A DNA stretch of 64,000 bases from Monosporascus cannonballus (Eukaryota > Ascomycota > Sordariomycetes > Xylariales): the NCBI GenBank assembly GCA_004154925.1, contig QJNS01000010.1, positions 248,001 to 312,000 on the forward strand, given 5' to 3'. The notes under the pieces were generated by a model that made no database searches, had not been told where the DNA came from, and saw nothing but the letters and a program-made list of their open reading frames with translations. Shown piece after piece: positions 36,415 to 48,300 of this stretch (position 1 is the first letter of the stretch; every line of letters begins with the position of its first letter). Both the position numbers and the translations under genes were made by a program.

Positions 36415-38237
36415 GGGCTTAAAAAGGTGGAACTTCGGCGATTTTTGATATAATTACGTTATTTTATTTAAAAATTAACGATCCGCTTCCAAAATTGCTT
36501 ATATTTTATACGTCCTGGCTACATTATCGGGCCAATAAATATATATAAATATAAGCAAAAAATTTATCTATATATAAAACAAAATAAGAACAAAAAGAAA
36601 TTACTGTTTTTTATCGTATGGATCGGTCATTTCGGCTTAATTGGCCTATATTTTCCGAATATAACTAATTATTTTCTAATTTCTATAAATAAGATAAAAA
36701 CGTTCCGAAAACCGATAGAATTATTCTTTTTTAAATTTATATATCCTTTAAAAAAACTTTCGATAAACGCTATAGGTACTGTCGATAATGCCTTTATTTT
36801 CGTTAATTGCACTTAATAAAATCGAACGGCGCTTATTATACGGAATACGCTTTAATTTAAAAAAGTCGGAAAATTTATATTTGTTACGTTTATAAAACGT
36901 ATTAACAAAAATAAAAAATAAAATCCGAATAATATTAGTTACGAACTAATAAGAAATATTAAGTAATATTAAATATTATTATAACGTTTCATAAAATTAT
37001 TTTATTTTATAATATTAATCAGGCCGGAATATAAATTACTTTAACTTTTTTTTAAAGATACGGTTATAATAATAGGCAAAAACAGTAATAATATTCCGCA
37101 TAACGGCATTATATCAAAACATTATATTATAAATATAATTTTAATTATTAAAGTTATTATATCAAAATACGATATCGCCCTATTATATCTAATTATAAAA
37201 CGTAACTTATTTTAATTAAAATTATATAATTATAAAGGAATTAATATAATTATCTTAGCTTTTTCCGTTAACCGAATTATATCTTTATTTAACGTATAAT
37301 AACTTTCGCAAATACTTAACCCTTTTAAGATATCGATATTATTTTATAATAAATCCGAAAATAATAAAAACCTGCCTAATAAATAAAGCAAATAATTACG
37401 GTTAATCTTAAAAATTATTTTAATTATAATAATTAAAATTATAAAAAAAGATATATAAAAATATCCGGATCGTTATTATTACGAAATTACTTTATTTTTC
37501 GCTTTACATTATACGATTACCATTTTTTCCTAAAGTATATAATTACCTAATTCAAAAACTTAAATTAATTAACGGTAAAAGTTTTTATAAAATGTTAATG
37601 TTTATTTAAAATAATATGGATTATTTTAATTTCGAATAATACCTTTTTCGGCGAACGACGAAATTTAAGTTTTTTTACGAAAGCTATAAGTTCTCCGTAT
37701 AATATATTATGGTATCTGCGTATAACGGGGTCTTAATTAGCCGAAATTAAAAATTCCTACTAATTTTTACATATTAACAACTTTTCGCGTATTCGTTTTT
37801 CCTTTAAGACGTTAATTAATCGGTTAATCCGAACGGTTAAACTGGTAACTTGGCCTAAATCGTCGTAAAAAACCCAATTATAAATAAAATTTTCAAATGT
37901 TATGTTAATTTTTTTATGTTAATGCCAAAAATTCAAAGTACGCGTACGTATATTCTGTTTTAAGGGCGTAACCCGGTAAAACTGAAAAAATTCGGATTTA
38001 TCGTATTCTAAAAGGGAGAATAATAACGTAACGGGCTCGGGCTGCAACTATTATACGCGTTAGGGTCTAAAAATGGCAAATAGGTCCTGATCAGGACCAG
38101 AATGATATTAATAATAAGCTATGGCAGAAACAACAGTATATATATATATATATTTATAAAAAAACGTTTTATTGTTAAATTATTTCGGATTTTCGTTTTT
38201 TTGAAAAAACAAATATATTAAACGAAGCCGTTTTTAC

Positions 38238-38380
38238 GTAACTATAACTTAGGTCTCGCTGGCTCGTTACGGGGATTTGGGATTTGATTGGTTAATATTT
38301 AGCGTTATGGAGCGGTACTTGAGTAACTTTGAAGAAATTGAGAAAACGAGCCAGGGAGGCCTGAGCTAGCTGAGGTAACT
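38238..38380. repeat. short inverted-repeat unit (MITE-like, about 143 bp)
   Basis: The left arm (38247-38268, ACTTAGGTCTCGCTGGCTCG...) pairs with the right arm (38346-38370, CGAGCCAGGGAGGCCTGAGC...) over about 22 bp, the few mismatches being C/T or G/A. The interior is less AT-rich than the surroundings. No target duplication was found. The motif GCCTGAGTTAGCTCAGG at 54671-54687, outside the island, resembles the right arm (GCCTGAGCTAGCTGAGG), so the family may have another member there. Confidence 0.5.
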
Positions 38381-38762
38381 GTCCGGTATAATTTTTGCGA
38401 TATTTTTAAGCAAGAATTCGAGAATTGTCTTCCAAGTTTTATATAACGCATACCACAGCTTTTTTAACATTATATTATTCGTGTCGTATTAAAAATATAG
38501 CTAGTTTTTTATCTAGAACTATACGTTTTTATAGTGTTAAAATTAAAACTTTTAATAAGTTATTTTATTAAAAGGATTTAGTATTAATTACAAATCGTAT
38601 ATTTCATAATTTAAGCCTTATATATAAAATCTTTATTTTATTAAAAATTTATTATAAAAATATTTATTATTTTAGTAGTAAATCATTAAAAAACAATATA
38701 ATCGATATATTTTTCTGCAATAATATTTTCATATTTTTAGGCTATATAAAATAAGGTCTTTT
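38381..38762. other. AT-rich spacer before the gypsy element
   Basis: RIP-like sequence without recognisable coding or terminal structures. It ends in CTTTT, the left target duplication of the gypsy element. Confidence 0.5.
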
Positions 38763-38950
38763 TGTTACAGGCTAGAGCCTATAGAGCAGCTCGGGCTTAC
38801 GGAGCGAGCTTCTTAGCCCGAGCTCATCTATATATATAAGGAGCAGCTACCTCGCTGGTAGCTAATTATTTCTCTCTTTCCTTCTTTACCTTAAATATAA
38901 ACCTTTATTAGGCTGTATCTCCGTTTAACCTATGTATCGTACCCGTTATA
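38763..38950 (+). repeat. gypsy 5' LTR
   Basis: Begins TGTTACAG and ends CGTTATA, the mutated form of CGTCACA in its partner. It differs from the 3' LTR mostly by C/T and G/A changes. It contains the hairpin-forming pair GCTCGGGCT ... AGCCCGAGC also present in the 3' copy. Confidence 0.9.
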
Positions 38951-41900
38951 TATATTCAAGGTTATAATTTATTATAACTTTTAGGAAATTAGATAAAAGC
39001 GAAACATTTCTTAAAGATACTCTGGTTATAGATAATAAGCCAAGAAAAGTTTTACGGCGAAGTAATTGCGAAATAACATAACTAACGAAACCATAGGCCA
39101 ACTTACGATATTAATTTCGTCCGAAATTATTAAGAAAAATTTATAATACCAGTTATTCGTAAATCTATTTTAAAAACTTAATATATAATAAGAAAAATTT
39201 ACCAAGTTGGTTTTTAGCCGTAACGAAACGATAAGTAATTTGCTTAACCGGATAACGGAAATAGAAAAATACCTTTTTATAAAAGCGGGAAAAAAAGGCC
39301 TTTATAAAATAGGACCCGTTTCGCTAAAAATTTACGGTAAGCCTACTGTTTAATAACACATTTGTAAAAGCGAATCGTAAATTTATAAAATGGCCTTTAT
39401 AAAACGAGAAATAAAAAACGTTCCGTTCGTTTTTCGCCATATTCCGTACGAAAATAAAGGAAAACCGGTTTATTTCCGGTTTTTTATAATAATTTATCTA
39501 GGTATTATAATATTTGTATTTATCGAAAAACAGTTATAATTTAATTATTAATTCGAAATAGAAAAATTATAAAAGGATTTCGACGTTAATAATTTCTTTT
39601 TTATATAAAAAGCAATTCAAAAATAAATAAGCAATATAATTTATTAAATAGTAATTATAATGCATAAAGTAAAGTAATAATTAACGGTTTCAAAATTACT
39701 TATTAGATTTTAAGCTTAAATTAGCTAAATATAAAAGCTTAACGTAATCTTTAATAGTTAAGATAGTTTTCTTAAACGCCGCTATTAATACGTAATTTTA
39801 TAATACATTAATTGCAAAAAATATACTTTATAACGATTATAACTGTTAAGTACGTAAAATAAAAAAATAATTAATTATTTAAAAATTTTGCCCAATTATT
39901 ATATAAGTAAAAGAATAACGATTTGGTATTTCGGTAAAAAAAGCGAAATAACTAATTAATAATAATACGTCGGTTAAACCAGTAAACCGGTTTAAATAAT
40001 AAACGTTTAAGAAGATATATTTATAACGGACGTCGTATAATTAATTACGTTAATTTCTAAACTTATAAATTAATAATAAGGTAATCGAAAAAACCGATCC
40101 GGGGGTAATTTAAAATAGGGCTCGGATAACCGGCCTTATGCGAAATGGCTTTCCGATAACGAAATAAAAATTCGGAAACGGAAAAGATACTACTTCCGTT
40201 ACGCCGCCACGAATTATTCGAATTAAAAATGCCTTAAATACAAACCCGTAAAGCGGCTTTATCCGGCTAAAACGGAGATTACGGTAATAAGCTTACGGGA
40301 TGCCGTTAATAAGAATAATAATTCGGATAACGAAAATTTAAAAAATTAACTTTTATTAAAAATTATTAATAAAAGAAAAACGAAATAAAGAAAAAATTAC
40401 AAAAAGTTAAAAATAAATTAAATAATACCTTTTTTATATTAAATGCTTTAATTAATAATATTATATATATAAACGTCCTAATTAATAATAAATATATTTA
40501 TTATTCCGTATTTAATTAATGGTTAATTTGTTATTTAAAATTATAGCATATATTTATTATATCTCGTTAATTAAAGCTGGCGAAAAATAACGAACTTATA
40601 ATAACCGCGATTCGAAAAATTATTTATATTAACGTAAATTTGGATGGCGGCTTAAAATGAATTTAGAGGTACGTAATTAAAATTTTATTTTACCTTTTTA
40701 TTTTAAGAAAACTTTAATAAAAATATAATAATATTGTATATAAAACGAAATAACGGTTTATCCGTTCGCAAATAACGTTACCGCATTTATATTACGCGAA
40801 AAAGAATAATTCGATAAAAAGCTTAAAAACTGCCTAAAGGGGCGGTTATAAAAGTACAAAGAAGCCTGCCTAACGGCGGCTATAACCTTTACGGCAATAA
40901 CGTAGTAAAACCGCTGTAGGAAAAACGGGATATAATTATTCACAATTTTTATAAAAGATATTAATAAGATTTTAAAGGTAAAGCCGTAATTAACTTTTAA
41001 AGATATAACGAAACGTTTTTTTTTAAAAAATACAGGAACTCCGAAACCTTTTTATAAACGACAAAAATTTATCGTTATTATTTTATCGTAATAATAACAA
41101 TATAACGATAAATCTAAAAATAAATATTTTGGGTTACGAAAAAGTAATCTTATAAGAACTTTTATATAAGATATTAAAAGAAAAGTTATTAATTTTACGC
41201 AAAATATTTACAACTTTATTCGATAAAAATTAGATTTAAGCTAATAATTTTCTTATAAATATATTAGTATTATTTGTAAGAAAATTTAATAAAGGTTTAC
41301 GGTTTTACGTAAATTATAAGGAATTAAATAAGATTACGAAACGAAATCGTTACCCTTTTCTGTTAATAAAAAAAAGTTACGAACTTTATTATAGGCCCGG
41401 TAATTTACGAAGCTTGATGTTCGAACGGCTTTTTACCGGTTACGTATCTGCTAAAAAAACAAATAAAAAATTGCATTCTGTATACGTTTTGAGTTTTTCG
41501 AATAATTAATATATTTATTCGGCTTTAACAGTATATCGGTTATCTTCCAGCATTATATTAATATTACGTTAAACTATTACCTTAATATTTTTTTTTACAT
41601 ATATAGACGATATACTAATTTATTTGTCCGGCTTTCGAATTAATTATATAGCTAAAATTAAGCTAGTACTTTGCCGTTTAGCAGAAGCAGAATTAAAGTT
41701 GGATCCAGATAAATGCAAATTTGTAATCTAGGAAATAAAATACCTAAGGTTTATTATCGAAATAGGAATAAGCTTAAAAATTAATTTCAAAAAAGTAGCC
41801 ATTATTCGAAAAGAAAAGGCCTTTACTAATGTAAAAAAAATTAAAAGTTTTATCGAGTTCGTTAATTTTTACCGAATTTTTATAAAAGATTTTAACGTAA

Positions 41901-44165
41901 TAACGGCTTTCTTTTTATGATTAATTAAAAATGGACTTTTTTCCTCTAGAAAAATAAAAAGTAATAAGTTTTCGACCGATTTAAAAAAAATTTATTATAA
42001 CGCTTTATCCTTACGTATTAGGATCCCGAAAAAAAACGATAATAAAGGCAAACTGTTCCGGCTAAGTAGCTAAAAGGTATTTATCCTAATTCGATTCGTT
42101 AAAACGCCTATAATTAATTACGTACTTTTTAAGAAAGTTATCGTTAACTAAATATAATTACAAAATATATAAAAAGGAATTATTAATTATCGTTAAAGCG
42201 TTGGCGAAATAAAAAAAGTTTTAAAAGTTAATTAAATTTTTTACGATTTTGATAAATTACGCGAATTTCCAGTATTTTATAAATATCTGTAAACTTATTA
42301 AAAGGTAAATTTAATAAGCCGGTTTTTTATTCGCTTTTAATTTCGTATTTAAATATTGCTTTAACAAATTAATAAATTAATCCGATACTATATTTCGCAA
42401 GTTATAAAATGTATTTTGCGGCGAAAAATATATTAAATTTAAAAAGCGAATAATTCGATTAATTAAAAAGAAATAATTATTTAACGAATCGACGCGAATT
42501 TAAAAAATCTTAATAATCGTAATTTACTTAAAGCGAAATAATAACAAATAAGCGGTGATATCTTTTAATAAAAAATACTTTTCGAAATTTTTTTTAAAAA
42601 ATGTAAAATTTAAAGATTATTAAGAATAAAACTTTAAATATGGCATACGCCGCCGTAACTTAAAAATTACGTAATTTCTCCTTCGTTATAAATACGGTAA
42701 AGGTTTTTATAATGGAATATTTTTTCGACCTTAAATTTTTTTTATAATTTAAAGAACGTATTTAAGTCTTTACTTAAAAGCCGTTTTAAACGTTATTAAT
42801 TTAACGGATATACGATTTTTATATTGCCGACCACCTAAAAAAAACTTTATATTAATAATATTAATCCGTAATTATTACTGGCCCGGATAAACTTAAGATA
42901 TACGCCAATTTTTGCCGTAATTACGACATATATAACAGGTCGTACGTATAAAAAAATGAAAAAAAATTATTACGGCATTTATTTATTTTAAACTAATTTT
43001 ATTTAGATTTTTCGCTAAATTTTATAATCGACCTACCAGCAAAACAAAAAAAGGACCCCCGTTTTTTATAGTACTTTACGATTACTTAACGAAAGTAATT
43101 ATTTTAAAGCCGATATTTAACATAAATACAAAAAGATACGTTTAACGTTTTATACTTATTATTAAAAATATTAGAGTTTCTTTAAAAATTAATATCCTAT
43201 AAAAAGAATAATTAAATAAGCAAATTTTAAATTTATTTATATAATTTAACAAATATATAATAATAACTTAATATATTTTTTATTTTTAAACGGACGGAAT
43301 TAGGAAAAAAATTAATTAAAAAATTTTCGCGTATTTTCGTTATTTTATAAGTTACGTATAATACAATTAGGCCAAGTTTTTACCGGCAGCATAATTAATT
43401 TTTAATAGTAAGAACTTTTCGTTAAACATAAGCTTTTTTTAAACTTATAAATACGATATAAAACTTATTAATAAAGTATTAATAATTTTTTAATTAATTT
43501 TCGAAATAAAAAATTATTAATTTAGTTAGAAAAATACGAAAAAATACGAAATTTATATAAGTTATTATAACGTTAGTATAAATTCAGATAAAATAATTAA
43601 TTAACATTTTTAAAAAATAAATACCGTATTTTAAAATAAAAAACCTAATATGACTAAACTTAAAAAACATAATTACTTTATAATTATTTAAAAAGTTATT
43701 TTAAATATACGTTAAATATAAAGTTATCGTAATTACGCCTTATAATACTGTAAAACTAAACGTATTATCGGAGATATACCCGAAATTCGATATAAATTTT
43801 TTAAAACTAATAATAAAAGATTTATTATTTAACCAAATCTTAAATAATAATTAACCGTTACCGATATTATTAAAAAAGAAATATATAATAAAACGTATAT
43901 TAAGGGCCGAAAATAAACGCGTAAATCGCAGTTGCCGAAAAAAGCTATTCTTAAAATAAATAAATTATGCCGAATTAATAATAGAGTTACGTAACAATTT
44001 CGAAAATATAATTGCCCTTAATAATTTCGAAAAATTATTCGGAAACGGAAACGGGGTTGACGAAAACGTAAAAATACGAATAGGGACAAAAGGAAAAAGG
44101 TATAAGCAAAGCCGCCGCCGTTTCGCCGCAGTTTCGTTATTTTCTAAGGGCGAAAAAGGGGGTGA

Positions 44166-44355
44166 TGTTATAGATTAAAGCCTATAGGACAGCTCGGGCT
44201 TACGGAGCGAGCTCCTTAGCCCGAGCTTACTTATATATATATAAGGAGCAGCCACCTCGTTGGTGGCTAACTGTTTCTCCTCTTCCCTTCTTACCTTAAA
44301 TATAAACCTTTGTTAGGCCGTGCCTCCGTTCAATTTACGCATCGTGCTCGTCACA
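44166..44355 (+). repeat. gypsy 3' LTR
   Basis: Begins TGTTATAG and ends GTCACA, followed by the target duplication CTTTT. It is preceded by a polypurine tract. It is the less mutated of the two LTRs at its 3' end. Confidence 0.9.
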
Positions 44356-45187
44356 CTTTTTTGCCTTTTATATATTATTTCTTAAAATATTTAATTATAA
44401 CTTTTATTCAAAAAACGTCGAAATTATTAAGGTTTTTGTATTTGTAAATAAAAAATTATTACTTAAAGTTGTTGTTTATTTAAGTCCAGATTTCGTCAAT
44501 AAAAAAGATCGATATAAGCGAGTTCTTAAGCTAGTTTTTAAGATTAGGTTTTAGTTAGAATTAACACTTTGTAAAACGTTTACAAACTTTTTTCTATTAG
44601 GTCGTTAACTTTAGTTAACGGGGGCAAATAATACGGCTATAGTTAAACAACTTTATTGCGAAATTAATTACGTTTTCGCTATATCGTTTAAGACTAGGAA
44701 TATAAAAAGGAAGGTAGTTCTAAGCGATTTTCTAGTATTGAAGATTTTTATCGAGAAATTCTTTTAACTGTTAAAGAAAAGGACTGTTTATCTGTCATGT
44801 ATTGTTAAAAATCAGAGTGAGAGAAACAATACGGATATATTAAGAACTAGTTTAAAGCTTGCTCTTTTTTCTTGAAAGAGGAGTGAGCAACTATCTATAA
44901 AGCAACTACTCCGCATCTGCCTCGTAGCGATTGCGTAGAGATGACGCATAGAATGCTTAGCGTCTCCTTTATGATGCGCACACTTCTTTAGCATGCTTTC
45001 TTATCCCCTAACATTATCGCGATAAGATGCTTTTTATAGCTATAAAGTATTAAAGGGTTTAATAACGCCAGTTGTATTTGATATTAGGAATGGCCTGTTT
45101 GTTTTTCGATTTTTTAATATGACCAATTAACGATATTTCGGAACGTTCGAATGACGATCTTTTTATCGCGAATAAGGCGGCGGTAAT
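44356..45187. other. spacer between gypsy and copia elements
   Basis: About 830 bp. The part around 44800-45010 keeps noticeably more C and G than the island and includes a 60-codon minus-strand frame (CAHHKGDAKHSMRHLYAIAT) that I do not recognise. The last five bases, GTAAT, are the left target duplication of the copia element. Confidence 0.5.
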
Positions 45188-45351
45188 TGTCAGCTAGCCA
45201 GGTGTGCTATAGCACACCAAATACGAAAAGGTCACCTTCTGATCGGAACATATATACTCCGTTGCTAAGTTACACAAAAGTGGTACGTAGTGCGAAAACG
45301 TACGTAATTAGCTAAATACAACAACGCAACTGATATCCCCTATATCTGACA
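45188..45351 (+). repeat. copia 5' LTR
   Basis: 164 bp, TGTCAGCTAGCC...ATATCTGACA, with an 18-bp perfect palindrome at 45201-45218. It matches the solo LTR at 27300-27463 over its full length, with differences largely C/T and G/A. Confidence 0.92.
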
Positions 45352-48300
45352 ATTAAGAATCTTATTCGTTCAAGTCGTATATATATTTATTGATCAACTA
45401 TTGCTAAAACGATATAAGCTGTATATCAGTAGCAATTATTAATACATTTCAATATTAATAATAACAACCGTACCGTTAACGTCCTTAGTTATCTACAAAG
45501 GACCTAAGAACTAAAACCGCTTTAAGGGCGAACTCTAATCTAAAATGTACGCATTTAATATTTGAGATTTTATCGATCCTAATTAATTACTTCCATAACT
45601 TATCAAACTAATAAAACTCGATATAACTTCTTATCCTAAAAAACGAATTCGCTATACGATACGTTCCAATACCCCATTATCGTCCTTATCGTTCGGAAAA
45701 ACCACCAAAAAAATTAATTCTATAAGAAACTTAATAAATACTTTTAAAATAACAACAAAAAATAAACAAACTTATAATTAAGACTTTACAGCATATTTTT
45801 ACAAAGATCGTAAATGCGAGAATTTTCGTAAAAACTATAACGATTTTACGAAATAGATTTTAAAATCGGTATTTTTAACGATTAAAAAATAAATTTCCTT
45901 TTTAGAAAAAAATTACGGAAATAATATACCAAATTAATTAAATTAAGCAAAGTATATAATAATAAGCTTTTAATTAATACTTAACGAAAATACCGCGAAC
46001 GATTAAAGCAAATTTCGAAATCGGCGAAAAAACTAAATATATAAATCGTAAAATAATAAAAGGTTATGGTTTTAAAATAACGATACGATATTTCAGAAAT
46101 AAAAATAACGATTATATGGGTTAATAACTTATGTACGGTATTAGCTCCCATTATAAAAATTTGGACAACCATTTTCCAAATAATAAAGAAAGTTAAAATT
46201 AATAACGGGTTAATTAATTATTAGAAAATAACTATTAACTTTTTGGACTACTGAAATATAACCTATCAACAACCGTCAAAAAGTTTCAAAGCAGCATTTC
46301 CGACCTTCCACGAGGCTTCCGCAAACCCTATTAATCAAGATAATCTTAATTAGAACGAAACCTAATCTACTAATCAACAGCTACGGGGCAAAACCCTAGG
46401 GCGAACTTCAAAACGAGGCAGCCGTAAAGGTTTATATTCGGACCGAAATAATAGCAAACAAAAACACAACGAATCGGATACCCAGGGTACCCGTTACAAG
46501 GCTTACATACACCCCTATTACGAACTACTTTAATACTATTATGCTTTCCTTAACAAAGCCCCAGAAAACTTCCGATTTAACAAAGCCATAACCGCTTATA
46601 TAAAAAACAAAATAACTTTTAATTAATCTATTAAGAAACAAAATTATTAACTGTTAAAAGGCATGAAAAAATTATTTATTTAAAAAACGGAATAATTCTT
46701 AAAAAAATAAAACAGATATTAACGTACTTTCTAATTAATTACGCGTACGGCGCAATAAACGTTTCGTTTTGCCCTCTAAGAAATTTCTTTATTTTGAACT
46801 TAAGATCGACGATATATATATTTAACGCAATTAATAAGTTCCTTAATTATAAACCTATTATATAAGATAATAAAACATACGCAAGTAATAATTTCGTCTC
46901 GATTAATAATTATAAAAAAGTAAATATATTATTTCGAAGCTTTAACGATATAAAGGCGTTACGTTTATACGATATAATTTATTATAAGGATTTCTTATAT
47001 AATTTGGTATTATTGCGATAATTTCCAAAAAACAATATTAATAATATAATAAAAGGATTAATAATTATATTCGAAATAAATATAATTAAATTGTTATTAT
47101 ATTAATAAATAAATTTAATTAATTTGGGTTCGAAAATATCAACGTAATAATTTTTAATATAATATTTACGACTTATAAACGAAACGTTAAGTTAAGGATT
47201 ATAAAATTATTACGTATTAGCGATAAAATCATATAGTATTTATGTTTAGATTATTTAGATATTAAAATAATCGTTTAATTTCCGTCCTATTTAAAAGGAG
47301 TACGATTAAAAGGCCTTATAACGATCGAATACCAGGCTTACGGCAAAGTAAAAGCTAAAAGGCAAATACGTCGTATACCGAAATTTTTTTTTGATTAGAT
47401 TAAAAAATAGCCGTTAACTTTACAGATTTCGAAAAAGACCCGAGAAGATATAAATACGTAATATTTATTACTAACAAGTATTTAAGTTATATCTAAGATA
47501 TTTATCTTAAGAACTGAAAACAAAATATCTTAATTAATATATTCCGATATTTTTTAAACGTTTTTAAAATCTAGGACAAAGTTTTTCTGTAAGTAATTAA
47601 ATACAATAACGAAATCTTAAAACAAATTTTACTGTGAAATATATTATAATCGTCTTTTTTAATATTAAGTTAAAACCTTTAATATCTTATACTGAAATAT
47701 AAAAGGAAAATACAAAATGCTTAAAAGATATAATTAAGAAAAAAACGACCATAATACGAAATAACGTTAAATTATTATTATTTCTAATCGTATACATTTT
47801 TAAAAAAAATAATATACCTATATAACCAAACGCCTAAATACATTTTATTTTAATAAACTGCGTATAAAATCTATTATATTTATCTAATGTATAAAAGCGG
47901 TATAATAACACTTAATTACAAATTCCAATAAACTTACTTACAAATTTACAGTTGTATAATTTATATTATAAAGACAACCGTTATAAAAATAATAATGGCT
48001 TTAAAAATTAAACTCAAAAACTTAAATCGGCTATTTTATCGGTTATCGATTAACGAATATTTACGAAATTTAAAACCCTTTAACAAATAAGGTTATCATT
48101 ATTTAAAACGTATAATTTAGTAAAAAGGTTAGCATTTCTAAAAAGATTAAAGATTTTAAAAACAAACTTTTTCATATTAACGAAAACAAATTACAACGTA
48201 TTTTTCGACAAATATCAATACTTAATTAAGTTATAAACTATCCAAATATATATATATATATATAAAGAAAATAATAACTTAAGCGGAATAATTTAGATGT

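Larger units (their letters stand above)
27514..38093. mobile_element. candidate 10.6-kb terminal-inverted-repeat element with helicase relic
   Basis: The left end TGATCAGGACC (27514-27524) is matched by GGTCCTGATCA (38083-38093) in inverted orientation. Just inside, both ends carry CCATTTT followed by a purine-rich stretch, offset by six bases. Between them lie one long plus-strand relic of a RecQ-like helicase and several minus-strand coding relics. A superfamily-II helicase inside a large TIR element recalls AcademH-type DNA transposons, but no XPG-type nuclease could be recognised and no target duplication is clear, partly because the right end is itself a 16-bp palindrome. The whole could also be several nested repeats. 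Confidence 0.4.
38763..44355 (+). mobile_element. complete Ty3/gypsy LTR retrotransposon, RIP-inactivated (5.6 kb)
   Basis: Two LTRs (38763-38950, 188 bp; 44166-44355, 190 bp) begin TGTTA and end, in the better-preserved 3' copy, CGTCACA. The element is flanked by CTTTT at 38758-38762 and 44356-44360. A purine-rich tract (GGGCGAAAAAGGGGGTGA) stands directly before the 3' LTR. Plus-strand coding relics appear in the order reverse transcriptase then integrase, which defines Ty3/gypsy. The RT active site YIDDILIY survives at about 41601-41624, followed by a LDPDKCKF motif. Near 43010 the bases encode a decayed form of the integrase core start (normally SxDFIxDLP). The gag part occupies roughly 39000-40500. 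Many in-frame TAA codons make it non-functional. Confidence 0.9.

Noticed and set aside
27514..38093. Reading the island as a Starship (captain plus cargo)
   Set aside because: No DUF3435-type tyrosine recombinase remnant was recognised at either edge, and the elements present are ordinary RIPed transposons.
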